DNA from: Trema orientale
Lineage: Eukaryota > Streptophyta > Magnoliopsida > Rosales > Cannabaceae
Assembly: GCA_002914845.1 (NCBI GenBank)
Contig: JXTC01000499.1
Coordinates: 37,231 to 101,230, forward strand
Reading direction: 5' to 3'
DNA: 64,000 nucleotides
The notes beneath the pieces are model-generated. The model was given only the letters and a program-made list of their open reading frames with translations, had not been told where the DNA came from and searched no databases. Shown one piece after another: positions 15,730 through 33,200 of this stretch (position 1 is the stretch's first letter; each line of letters starts with the position of its first letter). Both the position numbers and the translations under genes were made by a program.

Positions 15730-18700
15730 GAATATCATCGTCTCCCAATACCAGACTTACTAATAATTCTCTCATTGTCCAGATATTTAGTTGTCACTGA
15801 CACTCAGCACTACTCTTTTTATAAAAATAATAAGCTCAAGAAAGAAATAAAATGAGAAATTACAGAGAATAAAATATGCCTTTTTTTTTCCCATAATGTA
15901 GCCTTCTATTGTAATTTGCTTAAAATGTACGAACGTTTAGTACAATTATGACATGACGAATCACATGATTGGAAAAGGAACAAGAAGAATATACTACTGT
16001 CTTTATGTGACAAAAATTATAACCACTACTCTCTGCTTCTGGCCGGTGATGCGTTGTACATAGAAAAGAAAAGCCCGATCAATGCTGGGCTTTTAAAAAT
16101 GAACGAACTTTTGGAAGTGAAAAAACATACAAAGAAACACATAAACTGGAATATCAATCCAAGGCTCAAAGCATTACTAAGAAATTGGTACTACTAGTTG
16201 AATATCTCCTAACTACTACTAATCTCCAAGATCATATTAAACACTACCTGAGAAGGAAAAGTAAAAGAGGTAAATATGAAATACCCGATAAGAAACTCAA
16301 TTAACTTTCTGAATATTATTTTCTTTATAAAAATACATGCACGGTTAGTTATACTAAAAAATATTTATCAAACTATATGTATAAATCAAATTCGAAAATC
16401 ATCCACATAAGAATTTATAGTATGAAAATTATCATAATTTGCACACATCATAAATCAGCTTAAGTACTATGAGCTCATATTTTCTCATCACGACCCATAG
16501 TGACCCGCATTAATGTGTGAACTAAGTACTCTAAACTCGACACTATACATGGCCATGTGTATGGGACCTCTACGTGGTTTTATTGACTTTGTATCAATAG
16601 TGAGGTTATAACTTCTCAAATCCTAGCTAAAGAGTCTCATATAGATTTATGGACTCTGCACCAACAGTAGGGCCCAACTACTAATTAAATGAATCGTGAT
16701 GCCTAAGATGACCTCATATGTGTGGTATGTGCATCATAAACTATACTCAAAATAACCATGCAATGTTTGACCAATTTAAAACATGCTCTAGTTTTTGTAT
16801 AAAACCAATTTTGTGTTCTCAAAAAATCGGCAGCATAACGACTGCATTTTGATTAATCCCAAAATTCAAACTTACACAAAAATAATATCCAGAACACAAA
16901 GTATTTCACAGTATATCAACTAAGTCCGTATTTCCATCAAATAATGATCAACAATATAAATCAACATTTTCTGAAATATCTTAACATAGTCAAATTTTAT
17001 ATAAAATGGTATAAAAAAAATGATGTAATTGGATCCCTATGTCACTGTAATAGCTACACGAAGCTGTCGAGTGCTCATAGCGTTAAGTGGCGGCCTATCA
17101 GAGGGTCGGGGAGCGATTCCAATCCTCGGTCGCTTATTTTGAAGAGCAATTTTTCCACAGAAACCTTAAATGATGATTCCGAGGTAAGAAATGCATTTGG
17201 AGCACTGAAAATAGATAAGATAGTTACATAGCTTGTCTAATCTAGTTCCGAAGTGAAACCCAACCCCTAGCATGAAAACGAGATTATTCTCGAACCTCAT
17301 TGCCTCGTATTTCGTGCCCAGCTATAAGCATAGTCGTGTTATATATCATACTTCATGTTTTCACAAGTACAATCCAAAAACGACTATAAACACTTATTCC
17401 GATAATCTGTTTGAAAAATGATCGAACAACATAGAAGCTTCAAAATGGTCAACAACGACAACTTCTCAATCGGGTCGAGTTAGGAGACAAGATAGGTACG
17501 TTGAAAGGTGACAACGAGACAAATCCAACGAGACTAATCATGACATCCCAGGTGGTCGGACGACGATGCAGCAGTAGCGAAAAGTTTCACGGCCATTTTG
17601 GCATTCTGGGCATCCTCCGGCAAAGATGCTTCAGTGGTGGGAGTTTTCTGGGATGTCGGTTCTAATGACAGTGGTAGCTTGGTGAGTGGGTGGCCAGAAG
17701 GTGGTCAATTGGGCGTGGGAGTGATGGGTATTTGTGGCTAGGTTTTTAAGCGTGAGAAGAAAAAGAGGGAGAGAGAGAGAGAGGGGGGAGAGTTCCTCTG
17801 GGCTTTATTGCCGAGTGGTAGCCCATACTTGGCCATTAGTCCCGAAAATCACCCTTTGGCCCACAAACTAACACTTTCTTTTCGCTTAAGTCCCAGATAA
17901 TTATGAAATGGCCCTAAGTTTCATGAAATTTCTTTATTTAAGCCCAAATTCAACATAACTCAATATTATCCCATTTTGATTTGAATTTAGGCAAAATTCC
18001 ATTTTCACCCTCAATGAAACATTGGTTTTCATAAAGACAGTTAGGGTACTATATCAAACCACACACTATAGATGTTAACTGGCCGTGATGTATTGGCACA
18101 GGCATATTTAGTTGTGGTGCATTCGTGCCTCATATCATGCTAGTCAGGATATGATTATTAATCGTATTGTATCATGTCTAACCCATTACATACTCGTATC
18201 GGTGCCATTCTTGTGCCCATTATCGTGTTATTATCGTATTTTCGTGTCTAATTATTTTTATTTTATATATTATGCTATTATCATGTCTTATTGTCCTTGT
18301 TTCTTTTGGAAGGTTATATTTACATCCGACATAAAAGCATTCCTAATCTAGGCTAATCCCATTAAAAATTTGAATAATATCATGTTTAATATTGGCACCC
18401 CAAATCATGCCTAAAATAGTCATCCTCTTGTGTATCTCATCAATTTTAGCACCCCAAGTGTTGTTAATGCACTTCCTTTTATAAAAGAATAAATAAGAAA
18501 TTACAAATATACTTTTAATAATAAAAAATTGATTTTAAAAAAAACCTAGTAAAACAATTCTCTTAATTTAATTTTTGCTTTCATATATAAAGTGGCGTCT
18601 ATATTTCCTCTTTGATACAAAATAGAAATAGGCAAGAGAATCTTCAATCAAAAATGATAACCAACTTTTTCGATTGATTACCAGAAAAAAAATATATGTT

Positions 18701-18910
18701 TTTCGATTGATTACTAAAAATAAAAATAAAATCCTAAATAAACAAGCGTGGTTTAGCAAGAAAGACGAAGAACAAAAAACAGTTTGATTTTAAACGTAAG
18801 ATGCTAGAATTAAATAGTACCTTTTGTTTGGATTTGCGAGATAAGGATTTATAAGATTAATAAAATCTGTATCTTTACACATATAATATGTATATATACT
18901 GGGCACCAAT
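15730..18910. other. SCPL B 3' flank and unclassified repeat-like DNA
   Basis: 15730-15960 is probable 3' UTR, with AATAAA-like words near 15868. 16440-17990 is less AT-rich and includes 'cgaagctgtcgagtgctcat', a run of GA dinucleotides (17769-17785) and 'cctctgggctttattgc'. It reads like non-coding retrotransposon or old UTR sequence, but no LTR pair, priming site or protein motif was found. 18060-18260 has repeated 'tcgtgtc' and 'atcgtatt' words seen in some plant MITEs. No gene supported. Confidence 0.4.
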
Positions 18911-19119
18911 CTAATATGTGTTTTTTTTTTTTTTTTACTTATCTATTGGTATTATTTTATCCAATTAAAATTCATCACATACATCTTTTCAGAGTAAAAA
19001 GTAAAGAGAGAAAATCATTACATAATGTGCATTTCTTGTTATTATTATTTTTTAACTACTCAAATTATAATAGCTGTTAAAAAATACTTATAGATAGGTA
19101 AAAGAAAAATACCTATGTG
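18911..19119. mobile_element. Second copy of the 12374-12590 MITE family
   Basis: Shares the interior order (ttatccaattaaaattca, gagagaaaat, ttaactact, atacctat at the right end) with the intronic copy at 12374-12590. It lies immediately before the Copia element at 19135, whose target site is just outside it. Confidence 0.55.
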
Positions 19120-19134
19120 ATTATTGTTAACGTG

Positions 19135-19736
19135 TGAAGTCCATCTTTTGGCTCTTTTGACTAAGCATTTAATGTTTGAATTGAAGCCAAATAAAGGCCA
19201 TATACAAACCGTGTAATAAAGCTTATGAGAGCATTAAAAGCTCTGTGCCAACAGAGTACAAACCGTGTATCCAATACACGTAAATGATATATGGTAAAAT
19301 GTGTATAAACTGTGTATGGGCCATGTGATATATATGGAAATAACGTGTAAATAGTTGGTGAAGGGATTGGTGATCCAAGCCTATAAATAGTGGCCATATT
19401 CCTTCATTCTATTCATCCCAGAAAGTGAGAGACACCAAGTATTAAGAAAGAGAGAGTAAAATTGTGAGATTTTATTCTTTAAGAGTGAGAGAAAAATACA
19501 GTTTTTCTCTAGATGTATTCTGGATTTGGGATATGAGTTGAAAGTTTTGAGTGTAAACACTTGCAAAAGTTCCTTTTCTCATAATAGTGAAAATTTACAG
19601 CAGCTCCGTGGACGTAGCCAAAGTGGTGAACTATGCTAATTTTGTGTGTTTTGTTTATTTTATTTCAGCATTATTTTTTACATTTATTTTATCACTTCCA
19701 CTATTATGTGTTTATTAGGGAGGTTATTCGCTAACA
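19135..19736 (+). repeat. 5' LTR of the Copia element (602 bp)
   Basis: TG...CA block matching 23736-24293 apart from substitutions and indels. It carries a TATA-like CCTATAAATAG near 19380, the likely element promoter. Confidence 0.93.
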
Positions 19737-19773
19737 ACTGGTATTAGAGAAAGGTTTGATTTTAGTGGAAGCG

Positions 19774-22700
19774 ATGGCTGGAAGTGAAGGATCAGGACCC
19801 AGAATTGACAAGTTCGACAGTACAGACTTCTCATACTGGAGATTGCAGATCAATAATTATCTGCATAGTAAAAAGTTACATCAGCCTCTATCAGGGAAGA
19901 AACCCGAGAAGATGGAGAATGGCGACTAGAAACTCCTTGATCGACAGGTGTTAGGCGTAATTCGATTAACACTAACAAAGAACATTGCTCATAATGTGGT
20001 AGAGGCAAAACCACAGTAGAAATGATGAGCATTTTTTCAGACATGTATGAGAAGCCGTCGGCAAATAATGAGGTACATTTGATGAAGAAGTTGTTTTACT
20101 TAAAGATGGGAGAAGGTGCTTCAGTTGCAACTCATATCAATAAGTTCAACACGATCGTTTCTTAGTTGACGTCCGTTAATATTAATTTCGACGATCAAGT
20201 TCGTGGTCTAATTCTTCTAGCATCTCTACCAACCAGCTGGGAACCAATGAGGGCTGCGGTTAGCAATTCTGTAGGCAAAGGAAAGCTGCAATTCAATGAT
20301 GTTAAAGACCGAATTTTGGGAGAAGAAGTTTGCAGAATTGATTCGGGTGAAGGCGCATTATCGAGTTCTGCCCTAAATTTCGAGAATAGGGGCAGAAGCA
20401 GGGAGATGAATTTTAATCGGGGTCATGGCAGATCCAAGTCAAAGAATGGCAGAGACAAGTCCAGATCCAGAAGAAGATCAGAATGCTAGAATTATGGCAA
20501 GACTGGCCACATAAAAAAGAATTGCAGAGCACCAAAGAAAGACGACAGCAGAAACGATGCGAATGCCGTGACTGATAAAGTACAAGATGCTTTACTATTA
20601 TCTGTAGATAATCTAATTGACTCTTGGGTCTTAGACTCTGGAGCTTCGTTTCATACCACTGTACACCGTGATGTATTGGAGAATTATGTCACTGGTAATT
20701 ATGGAAAGGTTTATCTAGCCGGTGGGAAACCTTTAGATATTATTGGTATGGGTGATATCCATCTGAAGATATCAAACGGATCGGTGTGAAAAATCCAGAA
20801 AGTAAGGCATGTACCTAGATTGATGCGGAACCTTACATCGGTAGGACAACTTGACAAGGAAGGACACAATGTGACCTTTACTAGTGGCTCATGAAAGGTT
20901 AGCAAAGGAGCCATGGTTGTTACTCAAGGAAACAAAACTGAAACTCTCTACATAACTTTCAGTTATAGAGATACTTTGGCGACCATCGACGCTGAAGTTA
21001 ATTCAAGTCTATGGCATTATAGACTTGGGCACATGAGGGAGAAGGGAATGAAGGTGCTGCTATCAAAAGGAAAGCTACCAGAGCTAAAGTCAGTTGAGCA
21101 TAGCCTGTGCGAAAGTTGTATCTTTGGAAAGCAGAAGAGGGTGAGTTTTTCGAAAGGCGAAAGAGAATCGAGAGCAGCAAAATTGGAGCTGATTCAAACA
21201 GACGTGTGGGGCCATCTCTTGTGACATCCCTTGGAGGCTCAAGATATTATGTAACATTTATTGACGATTCGAGCAGAAAGGTATAAGTTTATTTTCTGAA
21301 AAATAAATCTGATGTTTACGATACCTTTAAGAAATGGAAATCTATGGTTGAGAATGAGACTAACTTAAAAGTGAAATACTTGCGGTCTGATAATGGGGGA
21401 GAATATGATGATGATGATGATTTTCAAAAGGTATTGTGCCAATAATGGGATCAAGTTTGAGAAAACCATTCCAGGGAAATCTCAACAGAATGGTGTTGCT
21501 GAAAGAATGACCAGAACCCTGAATGAACGTGCAAGGAGCATGAGGTTGCACGCAGGGTTGCCAAAAATATTTTGGGCCAATGCAGTTAATACCGCTGTAT
21601 ATCTTATCAATAGAGGACTATCAGTATCATTGGACTGTAGAATACCAGAGGAGGTATGGAGCGATAAAGAGGTAAACTTTTCTTTCTTGAAAGTATTTGG
21701 TTATTTATCTTATGTTCATATAGACCCTGCCAATAGAGATAAACTTGATCTCAAGTCTAAAAAATATTTCTTTATTGGTTATGGTGATACTGAGTTTGGT
21801 TATCATTTCTGGGATGATCAAAATCGAAAAATCATCAGAAGAAGAGATGTCATATTCAATGAAGAGGTAATATACAAGGATAGATTGGGCACTAGAGCTG
21901 ATAGTGTATGTCCTGAAGTAAAAAAGACTGGGGTAATACCATTAAATAAGATCCCAACAGATGAAATGAAGATTAATGATGGTGAAAAAGATCAAGAAGC
22001 TGTAGCACCAGTAGACCCACAGACCCCAGTAGGTGAACTCAGAAGATATTCTAGAACAATTCCACCTCCTCAGAGATATTCTCCAGCACTGGATTACATT
22101 CTGTTGATTGATAAAGGCAAGCCAGAGACTTATGAAGAAGCAGTACAAAATGATGAGTCAACCAAGTGGGAGTTAGCCATGAAAGATGAGATGGAGTCAC
22201 TGGCGTCTAATCAGATATGGGAACTTGCTGAACTACCAGAAAGAAATAATGCATTACACAACAAGTGGGTATACCGAATAAAAGAAGAACATAATGGTAG
22301 TAAACGGTATAAGGCAAGGCTTGTTGTCAAAGGCTTTCAACAGAATAAAGGCATCGATTACACCGAGATTTTTTGTTTAGTGATCAAATTGACAACTATC
22401 AGAATAGTACTTAGGTTGATGGCTAAAGAAGACTTGTATCTAGAACAATTAGATGTCAAGACGGCATTTCTTCATGGTGATCTGCAGGAAGAAATTTACA
22501 TGAAGCAGCCACAAGGTTTTGAAGTACAAGGGAAGGAAAGAATGGTGTGCAAACTTCAAAAGAGCCTGTATGGCCTAAAACAGGCTCCAAGACAGTGGTA
22601 TAAGAAGTTCGATGCATTTATGAGTAACAATGGTTATTTGCGGTGCAAGGCAGATCAGTGCTGTTATGTGAAGAGGTTTGACAATTCTTATATTATTCTA

Positions 22701-23700
22701 CCTCTGTATGTAGATAATATATTGATTGCTAGAGCTAATATGGAGGAAATTGATAAGCTCTAAAAAAGAATTGTCAATAGAGTTTTCTATGAAGGATTTG
22801 GGAGCTGCAAAGAAAATCCTTGGGATGAGGATTTCTAGAGCAAATGGAGTTTTGAAGCTATCTCAAGAGGAGTATGTGAAAAAGGTGCTTAACGGATTCA
22901 AAATGGATGGTGCAAAGCCTGTAAGTACTCATTTGGCTAGTCACTTCAAACTAACTAAGGAGCAGTCACCCTCAACAGAGCAGGAGCGAGCTCACATGAC
23001 CAAGGTACCTTATTCTTCTACTATTAGTAGTCTTATATATGCCATAATGTGCACCAGACCAGATATAGTACCTGCCGTGGGAGTTGTGAGCCGATACATG
23101 AGCAATCTAGGAAAACAGTACTGGGAAGTGATGAAGTAGATTCTTAGGTACTTGAGAGGTAACCGTAACATGGTCCTGTGTTTCAGAAAATAAAATTTGG
23201 GTTTACAAGGTTATGTGGATGCTGATATGGCTGGTGATGTAGACAGCAGAAAGAGTACTACTGGATATGTATTCACATTTGGTGGTACGGCGATCAGCTG
23301 GGTATCAAAGCTACAAAAGATTGTCACTCTATCCACTACTGAAGCAGAGTACGTTGCTTTAACAGAAGCAAGCAAGGAGTTAATATGGTTGCAGAGTTTC
23401 CTACATGAACTAGGTCAGAATTATGGGAAGAGCACTTTGCATTGTGATAGTCAAAGTGCTATTCATTTAACAAAGAACCCTATTTATCATACTCGGACAA
23501 AGCATATACAGGTTCGGTACCATTTTATACGCTCAGCTTTAGAAGATGGAGTTATAGCTCTTAAGAAGATTCATGGTAGTCATAATCCTGCTGATATGTT
23601 AATGAAGACAGTAACCATTGACAAACTGAAGCTGTGTTCGACTTTAGTGGCTTTCAAGAATAACGATAAAAAGATGAGTTGCTGCATTGATCGAGTGTGA
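19774..23700 (+). pseudogene. Copia gag-pol, broken
   Basis: Gag begins at 19774 (MAGSEGSG). A stop lies about 50 codons in, and a change of frame follows before 20166. The zinc knuckle near 20487 is damaged: an in-frame stop follows the first Cys, and Tyr stands in the second Cys position. Protease has WVLDSGASFHTT (from about 20620). Integrase keeps the HHCC region (LWHYRLGHM ... CESCIFGK, 21010-21135) but is interrupted near 21224-21393 beside a short GAT run (21406-21421). Reverse transcriptase has YVDN where active enzymes have YVDD (about 22707-22718), and the frame changes near 22760. RNase H motifs ([22 protein letters not shown]) end at 23700. Not functional. Confidence 0.93.
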
Positions 23701-23735
23701 AGACATGATTGAAATTAAGTCTTCAAGTGGGAGAT

Positions 23736-24293
23736 TGTTGACGTGTAAAGTCCATCTTTTGGCTCTTTTGACCAAGCATTTAAAGCTTGAATTGAAGCCA
23801 AATAAAGGCCATATACTGTGCCAATAGAGTACAAATCGTGTATTCAACACACGTAAATGATATATGGCAAAATATGTATAAACCGTGTATGGGCCGTCTG
23901 ATATATATGGAAATAATGTGTAAATAGTTGGTGAAGGGGTTGGTGATCCAAGCCTATAAATAGTGGCCATATTCCTTCATTCTATTCATCCTAGAAAGTG
24001 AGAGACACCAAGTGTTAAGAAAGAGAGAGTAAAATTGTGAGATTTTATTCTTTAAGAATGAGAAAAAAATACATTTCGGGGTCGAGGGTGTGAGTTGAGA
24101 GTGTTGAGTGTAAACACTTGTAAAGGTTCATTTTCTTCCAATAGTGAAAATCTGCAACAGCTCCGTAGACGTAGCCAAATTGGTAAACCACGCTAATTTT
24201 GTGTGTCTTTTTTATTTTATTTTGGTATTATTTTTCACATTTATTTTATTACTTCTACTATTGTGTATTTATTAGGGAAGTTATTCCCTAACA
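23736..24293 (+). repeat. 3' LTR of the Copia element (558 bp)
   Basis: Pairs with 19135-19736. It starts right after the purine tract and ends at CTAACA before the target duplication ATTAT. Confidence 0.93.
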
Positions 24294-24820
24294 ATTATTG
24301 CTCGTATATAATATACTTTACATATATTCATATATGGGATTTAGAATTATACTCTCTCTTACAACAATCCATTGGAATGATAATGGTTTAGATTTCATGC
24401 TAAACATCTTCACTAAATTCTCGAATGATAAATTTTCATCTCGTTATCTTGTTCGATTGATGAACGAAAATTTCAATAAAAATTTGAATATATAAAAATT
24501 CAGATTTGTACCTCAAAAAGGGGAAAAAAAAAATAGACAAAAAAAAAATCAGATCGGATTGGATGGGATGGGATGGAGGTAAAACGTTTATGGAGAAAGT
24601 TTAATGAAGGTTTTTACATGTAATACAATGGGATGTAATAATTAAGAGGAATTAAAAGGGTGTATAAAATTATATATTTTAGTCTTTTCGTAAATATGTA
24701 ATAAAAAAATTTTAAAAAAAATGAGGTGCTTTTATGCTGATTGGGGTAGAATATAACCCCATTTATTTTTTTTTTCTTTAGCATTTTCTTTTAAAAAGAA
24801 AAAAGAAATTATTTAGCTGA
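24294..24820. other. AT-rich spacer, nothing recognised
   Basis: Contains a short GGATGGGATG run near 24550-24580 and poly-A/T tracts. No gene. Confidence 0.4.
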
Positions 24821-25160
24821 CACTATAAGAAAATCAGCTTTTATTTTAATTTTTTTCTAAAGACTTTCCCCGACGTAAAAACGCGTCGGTGAAAATAGAA
24901 TTTTCACCAATTATTTCACCGACGGAAAATTTACCGACGATAAAAGAGCGTCGGGAAAAGTTAAATACGCGTCGGTGAATATAATTTTTGCCGACGACTT
25001 TTATTTTTCGTCGGAAAGTGACTTTTAGCGACGATCCTTTGCCGACGACTGTTACCGACAAAAAAATCCGTCGGCAAAAGTCAAATCACTTTTACCGACG
25101 CATTTTGAAGACTTTCACCGACGCAAAAATGCGTCGGCGAAGGTCTTCTTTCTTGTAGTG
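24821..25160. mobile_element. CACTA-type MITE with clustered CCGACG/CGTCGG motifs
   Basis: Ends are CACTATAAGAAAA and its inverse TTTCTTGTAGTG, the terminal motif of CACTA (En/Spm) elements. The 340-base interior contains many alternating CCGACG and CGTCGG words that can pair with each other. No transposase. Target duplication not preserved (flanks tga and ata). It ends about 50 bases upstream of the conserved promoter block of SCPL C. Confidence 0.8.
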
Positions 25161-25211
25161 ATATATATATATATATCATGTAGACCCCATCCACTTCGAC
25201 GTAGAACAGCG

Positions 25212-25312
25212 GACGCCGTCCAACGAAAGTGCCCCAAGAAAGTTCCGCCATGGTGACAATGATTGGAAAACATATTGCCGGCCCATGACCAAGATCGGTT
25301 AATAATCCAAGG
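25212..25312 (+). promoter_or_regulatory. Conserved upstream block of SCPL C
   Basis: Counterpart of 10578-10683, with words such as 'cccaagaaagttccgcc' and 'ttgccggcccatgaccaag'. Retained after duplication while surrounding spacer diverged. Confidence 0.6.
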
Positions 25313-25484
25313 TAAATGCTACTATATGGCTGTATTCAGACTGTCAACACACTCCATTGTGCTACGTTTTTAACGCCTTTATCTTTATTAAATGTTGCAT
25401 ATGAGTAACAAATAAAAACTTACTCTTGGAAAATAGGACTACTCGATCCGACTATATATATATATATATATATAGGATGATCAC

Positions 25485-25493
25485 TATATATAA
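25485..25493 (+). promoter_or_regulatory. TATA box of SCPL C
   Basis: TATATATAA 55 bases before the ATG, followed by 'actctcaactctaaagcagctg', similar to the SCPL B leader. A longer TA run (about 25453-25474) lies just upstream and could compete as a TATA element. Confidence 0.5.
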
Positions 25494-25515
25494 CTCTCAA
25501 CTCTAAAGCAGCTGA

Positions 25516-29522
<4,007 letters not shown>

Positions 29523-30245
29523 GAAAATCATCCTCTCACTACTTGACATAATTATTCTCTCATTGTGAGAGTTTCCAGATATTTGTCACTGATACTCAGA
29601 ACTACTCCTTTAATAAAAACCAGCTTAATAAGAAGGTCAAGAAAGAAATCTAATAAGGAAAAGCATTACGGGGAATAAAACATTTTATTTTCTCAGATTG
29701 TGTAACTCTATTGTAAGCTTAAAATGTACGAATGTACATACAACAATATGATTGGAAAAGGAACAACTATTACTACTACTACTACCCTCTTATTAACTAA
29801 TGAAAATAACAGAAGTTTCCTGTTTCAGGAACTGGCAAGAAACACCAATCCATTGTTAATAGAGTTGGGGTTTTAAAAAATGAACTCACTCCTGGAACTG
29901 AAATATGTATACAAAGAACGGTATTTTATCCACACCATCAGATAAGCCTCTTCAGAATTTAACAAGTCATGCTTTCTGGATACGACCCCTTCAGGGTACT
30001 ATGAAACTCAGCACCTTTCTGGTTCTGCTGCTGGCAAATGTTTCAACCCTGTTCTGCAACCGTTTGGACAGAAACTCTGAAATTTTGCATGTTCATAGAG
30101 GTGTCCGATTACGCCTTGTTGTTCTGCCTGGGCCTGGGAGGAAGCTAAAGAGGCAAAGCTTTAATTTGTGATGAATGAAAACAAAACAGCTATTTTCTAA
30201 AAACAGATAGGACAAGGAAAGCTACCTTAACAAATTGCCATTCCA
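29523..30245. other. 3' flanks between two convergent genes
   Basis: 29523-29700 resembles the 3' flanks of the other SCPL genes and has an AATAAA at about 29673. The remainder is the probable 3' UTR of the minus-strand synthase gene. Short open frames here have no recognisable motif. Confidence 0.5.
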
Positions 30246-33200
30246 CTACGGGTCATTTGCTCCCAATGCCTCTAGGATTTTATCCACCCATCTGCAAGCC
30301 AAAAGAAATAGTATCCCAAAAGAATCAACAGATAAACATATCAGGCAACAACTTTTAGTAGTCCACGACAACAATCCCCAAATCGTGGGAATTTTGATTA
30401 CTAATACTAGAATCAATAGTAATCAGGACTAATTTTCAATCTCTTCACCAAATTTATCATAGGTAGAGAAATTTAAGAGAACAAAAGCTAGATTTGATTT
30501 CTGTTCAGTTGCCATAAATCATGCCAAAACATAAAGAAAAAATGCCACAGCTTTGCCTTTTCGACTATAAACTCAAAGATGCAAAGTAAGGAATTGCTAC
30601 TCCTATTTGTGCACAATAAGGATACAAAGCTCACTCAGATCTTCCAGAGAAAGGTTACAGGAAAAAGGATGATTACCCCTCAAGACCTGGATGTGTCGGA
30701 TAGTACACATTTCTCAAACCTAAACTTTTTGCAGCTGCGGCAGTTGTCTCACCAATACAGGCAACTGAATTGCTCCATTTGTCGGGCTTTGGAATGACAT
30801 TGACCCAGGCACTATTGAAAAAGAGAGCATACATTAAGGTTATTTTCTTTAAAGAAAAATTCAAAAAGCATATATTATAGTCGATTAAACAAAAAGATTT
30901 TGTGGTTGACCATGGTAGCTGATATGCCAAAAAAAAATGTCTTCACACAATTCACATTGTATCACAAAGCAATGAACATATTTAACCAACAGAATGGAAT
31001 AGTATACTGTATATATATATATATAAGAAATGATACGCAGCCAATGTAAAAACTGTTCAAAACATAGAAACTCTGGTAAAAAGTAAAAAAAGCAAAAAAA
31101 AAATAAAAAAACAAAAAAAAGCAAAAAAACTCAAAGTAATTCAAAGATAACATAACATTATAACAAGTTTCTTACCGAATGGCTGAAGGTGAAGCAACTG
31201 TGATAACAGGAGCTGATAGTGCCCTCTCTAAATCCATTTGATCGACGTCATGAACAGGTGCCTGTAAGAAATTATTAAAAATCATAACTTTGACCGAAAT
31301 AAGTTGCAGACTTAGCTATCTGTCAGATCACCCAATCAAACTTTATGCATCCCCAGCCGTGGGATTTATTAGAATTACAATGTCTCTATATATATATGGG
31401 GTGCTAGTATAGTAGGGATTCCCCCCTCTCCATCAATAGGGAAACTAATATTAGCAGTTAAGATTTTAATCTAACAGTTACAAAAGTAAATGTCATCATT
31501 TAATTCTCATTGAAATTGATTCCAGCATATTTAATTAAACCATCAGATTGAAATCCAAACGGATTTATCCATAGGGAAGAAAAAAAGAAAAAAAAATCCA
31601 TATTGTACTTGCTCCTTTATATATGTCTATGTTAAACAACAAGTTTAAGTGATTTTGGGGTGAGCATGTTGTGGGTTACGCGGTAATTTACGAAAAACTT
31701 TGACCAAATCGCAAAATACGATAGAAAGAAATCCTTAACCACGACAGTTTAAAGTAAGCTATTAACCGCTCCAAACTAGACCTTATTATGCAGTTTGTTT
31801 CCTAGGTTTTAGCTTTTGCAAAATCGGGTCAAGTTGAAGAAACAATCTTGAAAAATTTTAACTACTAAATAAAAGAATCAAAAATTTTAAATAGTTAGGA
31901 AAGTCGTACTTGTTTAACCTAAGATATGACCTATCAAGATTAAAACTCAAATATCAAATTAAGAATTAACATGATACCATATACAGGATTCAATTCGGAA
32001 ATATCCTATAAGGTAAAGTGTGTGGTAAATTTCTAAACTAACCTATAAAAAATTTGTGTATAAGTTAGTGTATATATATGTATGTACGTATACGGTGAAA
32101 TTTGGTTTGGTTAATTGCGGTATTAGAAATTGCAAACCGCATTTCAAACCATATCATGGCGGTAAAGAAATATTGTACCCCAAACCAAACCACAAGGCAA
32201 AATAACCACGCCACACCATGCAGATTAGTTTGGTTTGAGCAATTTATGCAGTTAAGCGATTAATCTGCTCACCCCTAAGCGATTATACAAAATGTTGATA
32301 ATATCAGTCTAATAAACCCCAAGCAGGAGACTAGAGTTTGGACTAGCCAAGATAGTGTACCATACCGTTGTGTATGTATTTAGCCTTGTGACTTCAAATC
32401 CACGATTTGACAGGCCTTCCTCTGAAGGAAAAAAAAAAATAAAAATAAGAAATAAAAAAAATAAAAAACCGAATTGAATCAACTATTTCTATTAATAGGG
32501 AAATTTCAGTTCTACATCTTTGTATTCAAATAAAACTCAACATAAATAACGAAAGACAAGACACATAAATAATGTGTTGCGCATAGATAAACTAAAATAC
32601 TGGTAGTTTATGCAAATATAAAGGTGTCCTAAAGAAACCATTGAAAAGGACAAGAGAAAAGATGCTTCTAACTGTTTTGTTCGCATGGAACCTTTGCTAG
32701 CATTCTCAGCCTTCTAGATGTATATCTCTTCCATTTTTTATGAAAAGGCTTCAGAAGTATCAAGTTAACATCTTCTCCAACATTTAGTTTCTCCTAGTCT
32801 AAGAAAAATGAAGAAAAAAAGAAAAAGAAAGAAAAGAATCTTGACTTAAATCATATCTCATTCACACTCATTTGCAGGACTTAAGATTAATCATTAACCA
32901 TATGCGGGTTTTGATTTTTCCACACCACATAAACTAGTTTGTTAAGATCAACAGCCCTTGAGAAACGTTTTAAATTGGCAAATCAGTAGAATTGCTCATG
33001 CTCTACACACTCCATAATGCGTATATTTAAAAGTGTATTGTAGCTCAAAACTGCCCTAGCAACTATACGGAATCAGGAACCACAACCATTACTTGAAAAA
33101 ATAAACAAATCAAATTTAGAATTTGAGTTAGCTGATCACTAAATAGCCAAGACAAATAGAAGAACCATGCAAAGAAAACCATATAACAGAAGAATGCACA

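Larger units (their letters stand above)
19135..24293 (+). mobile_element. Full-length Ty1/Copia retrotransposon, degenerate
   Basis: LTRs at 19135-19736 and 23736-24293 begin TGTT and end CTAACA. The target duplication ATTAT is perfect (19130-19134, 24294-24298). The primer-binding site TGGTATTAGAG (19739-19749) is one mismatch from the initiator tRNA-Met type. A purine-rich tract (aagtgggaga) precedes the 3' LTR. The order PR-INT-RT-RNase H is that of Copia. The 5' LTR keeps about 40 bases near 19205-19250 that the 3' LTR lacks. The element is old and non-coding. Confidence 0.95.

Noticed and set aside
29905-30432. Two plus-strand frames of 65-88 codons
   Set aside because: They lie in the 3' flank and over the last exon of the minus-strand synthase gene; no protein features.
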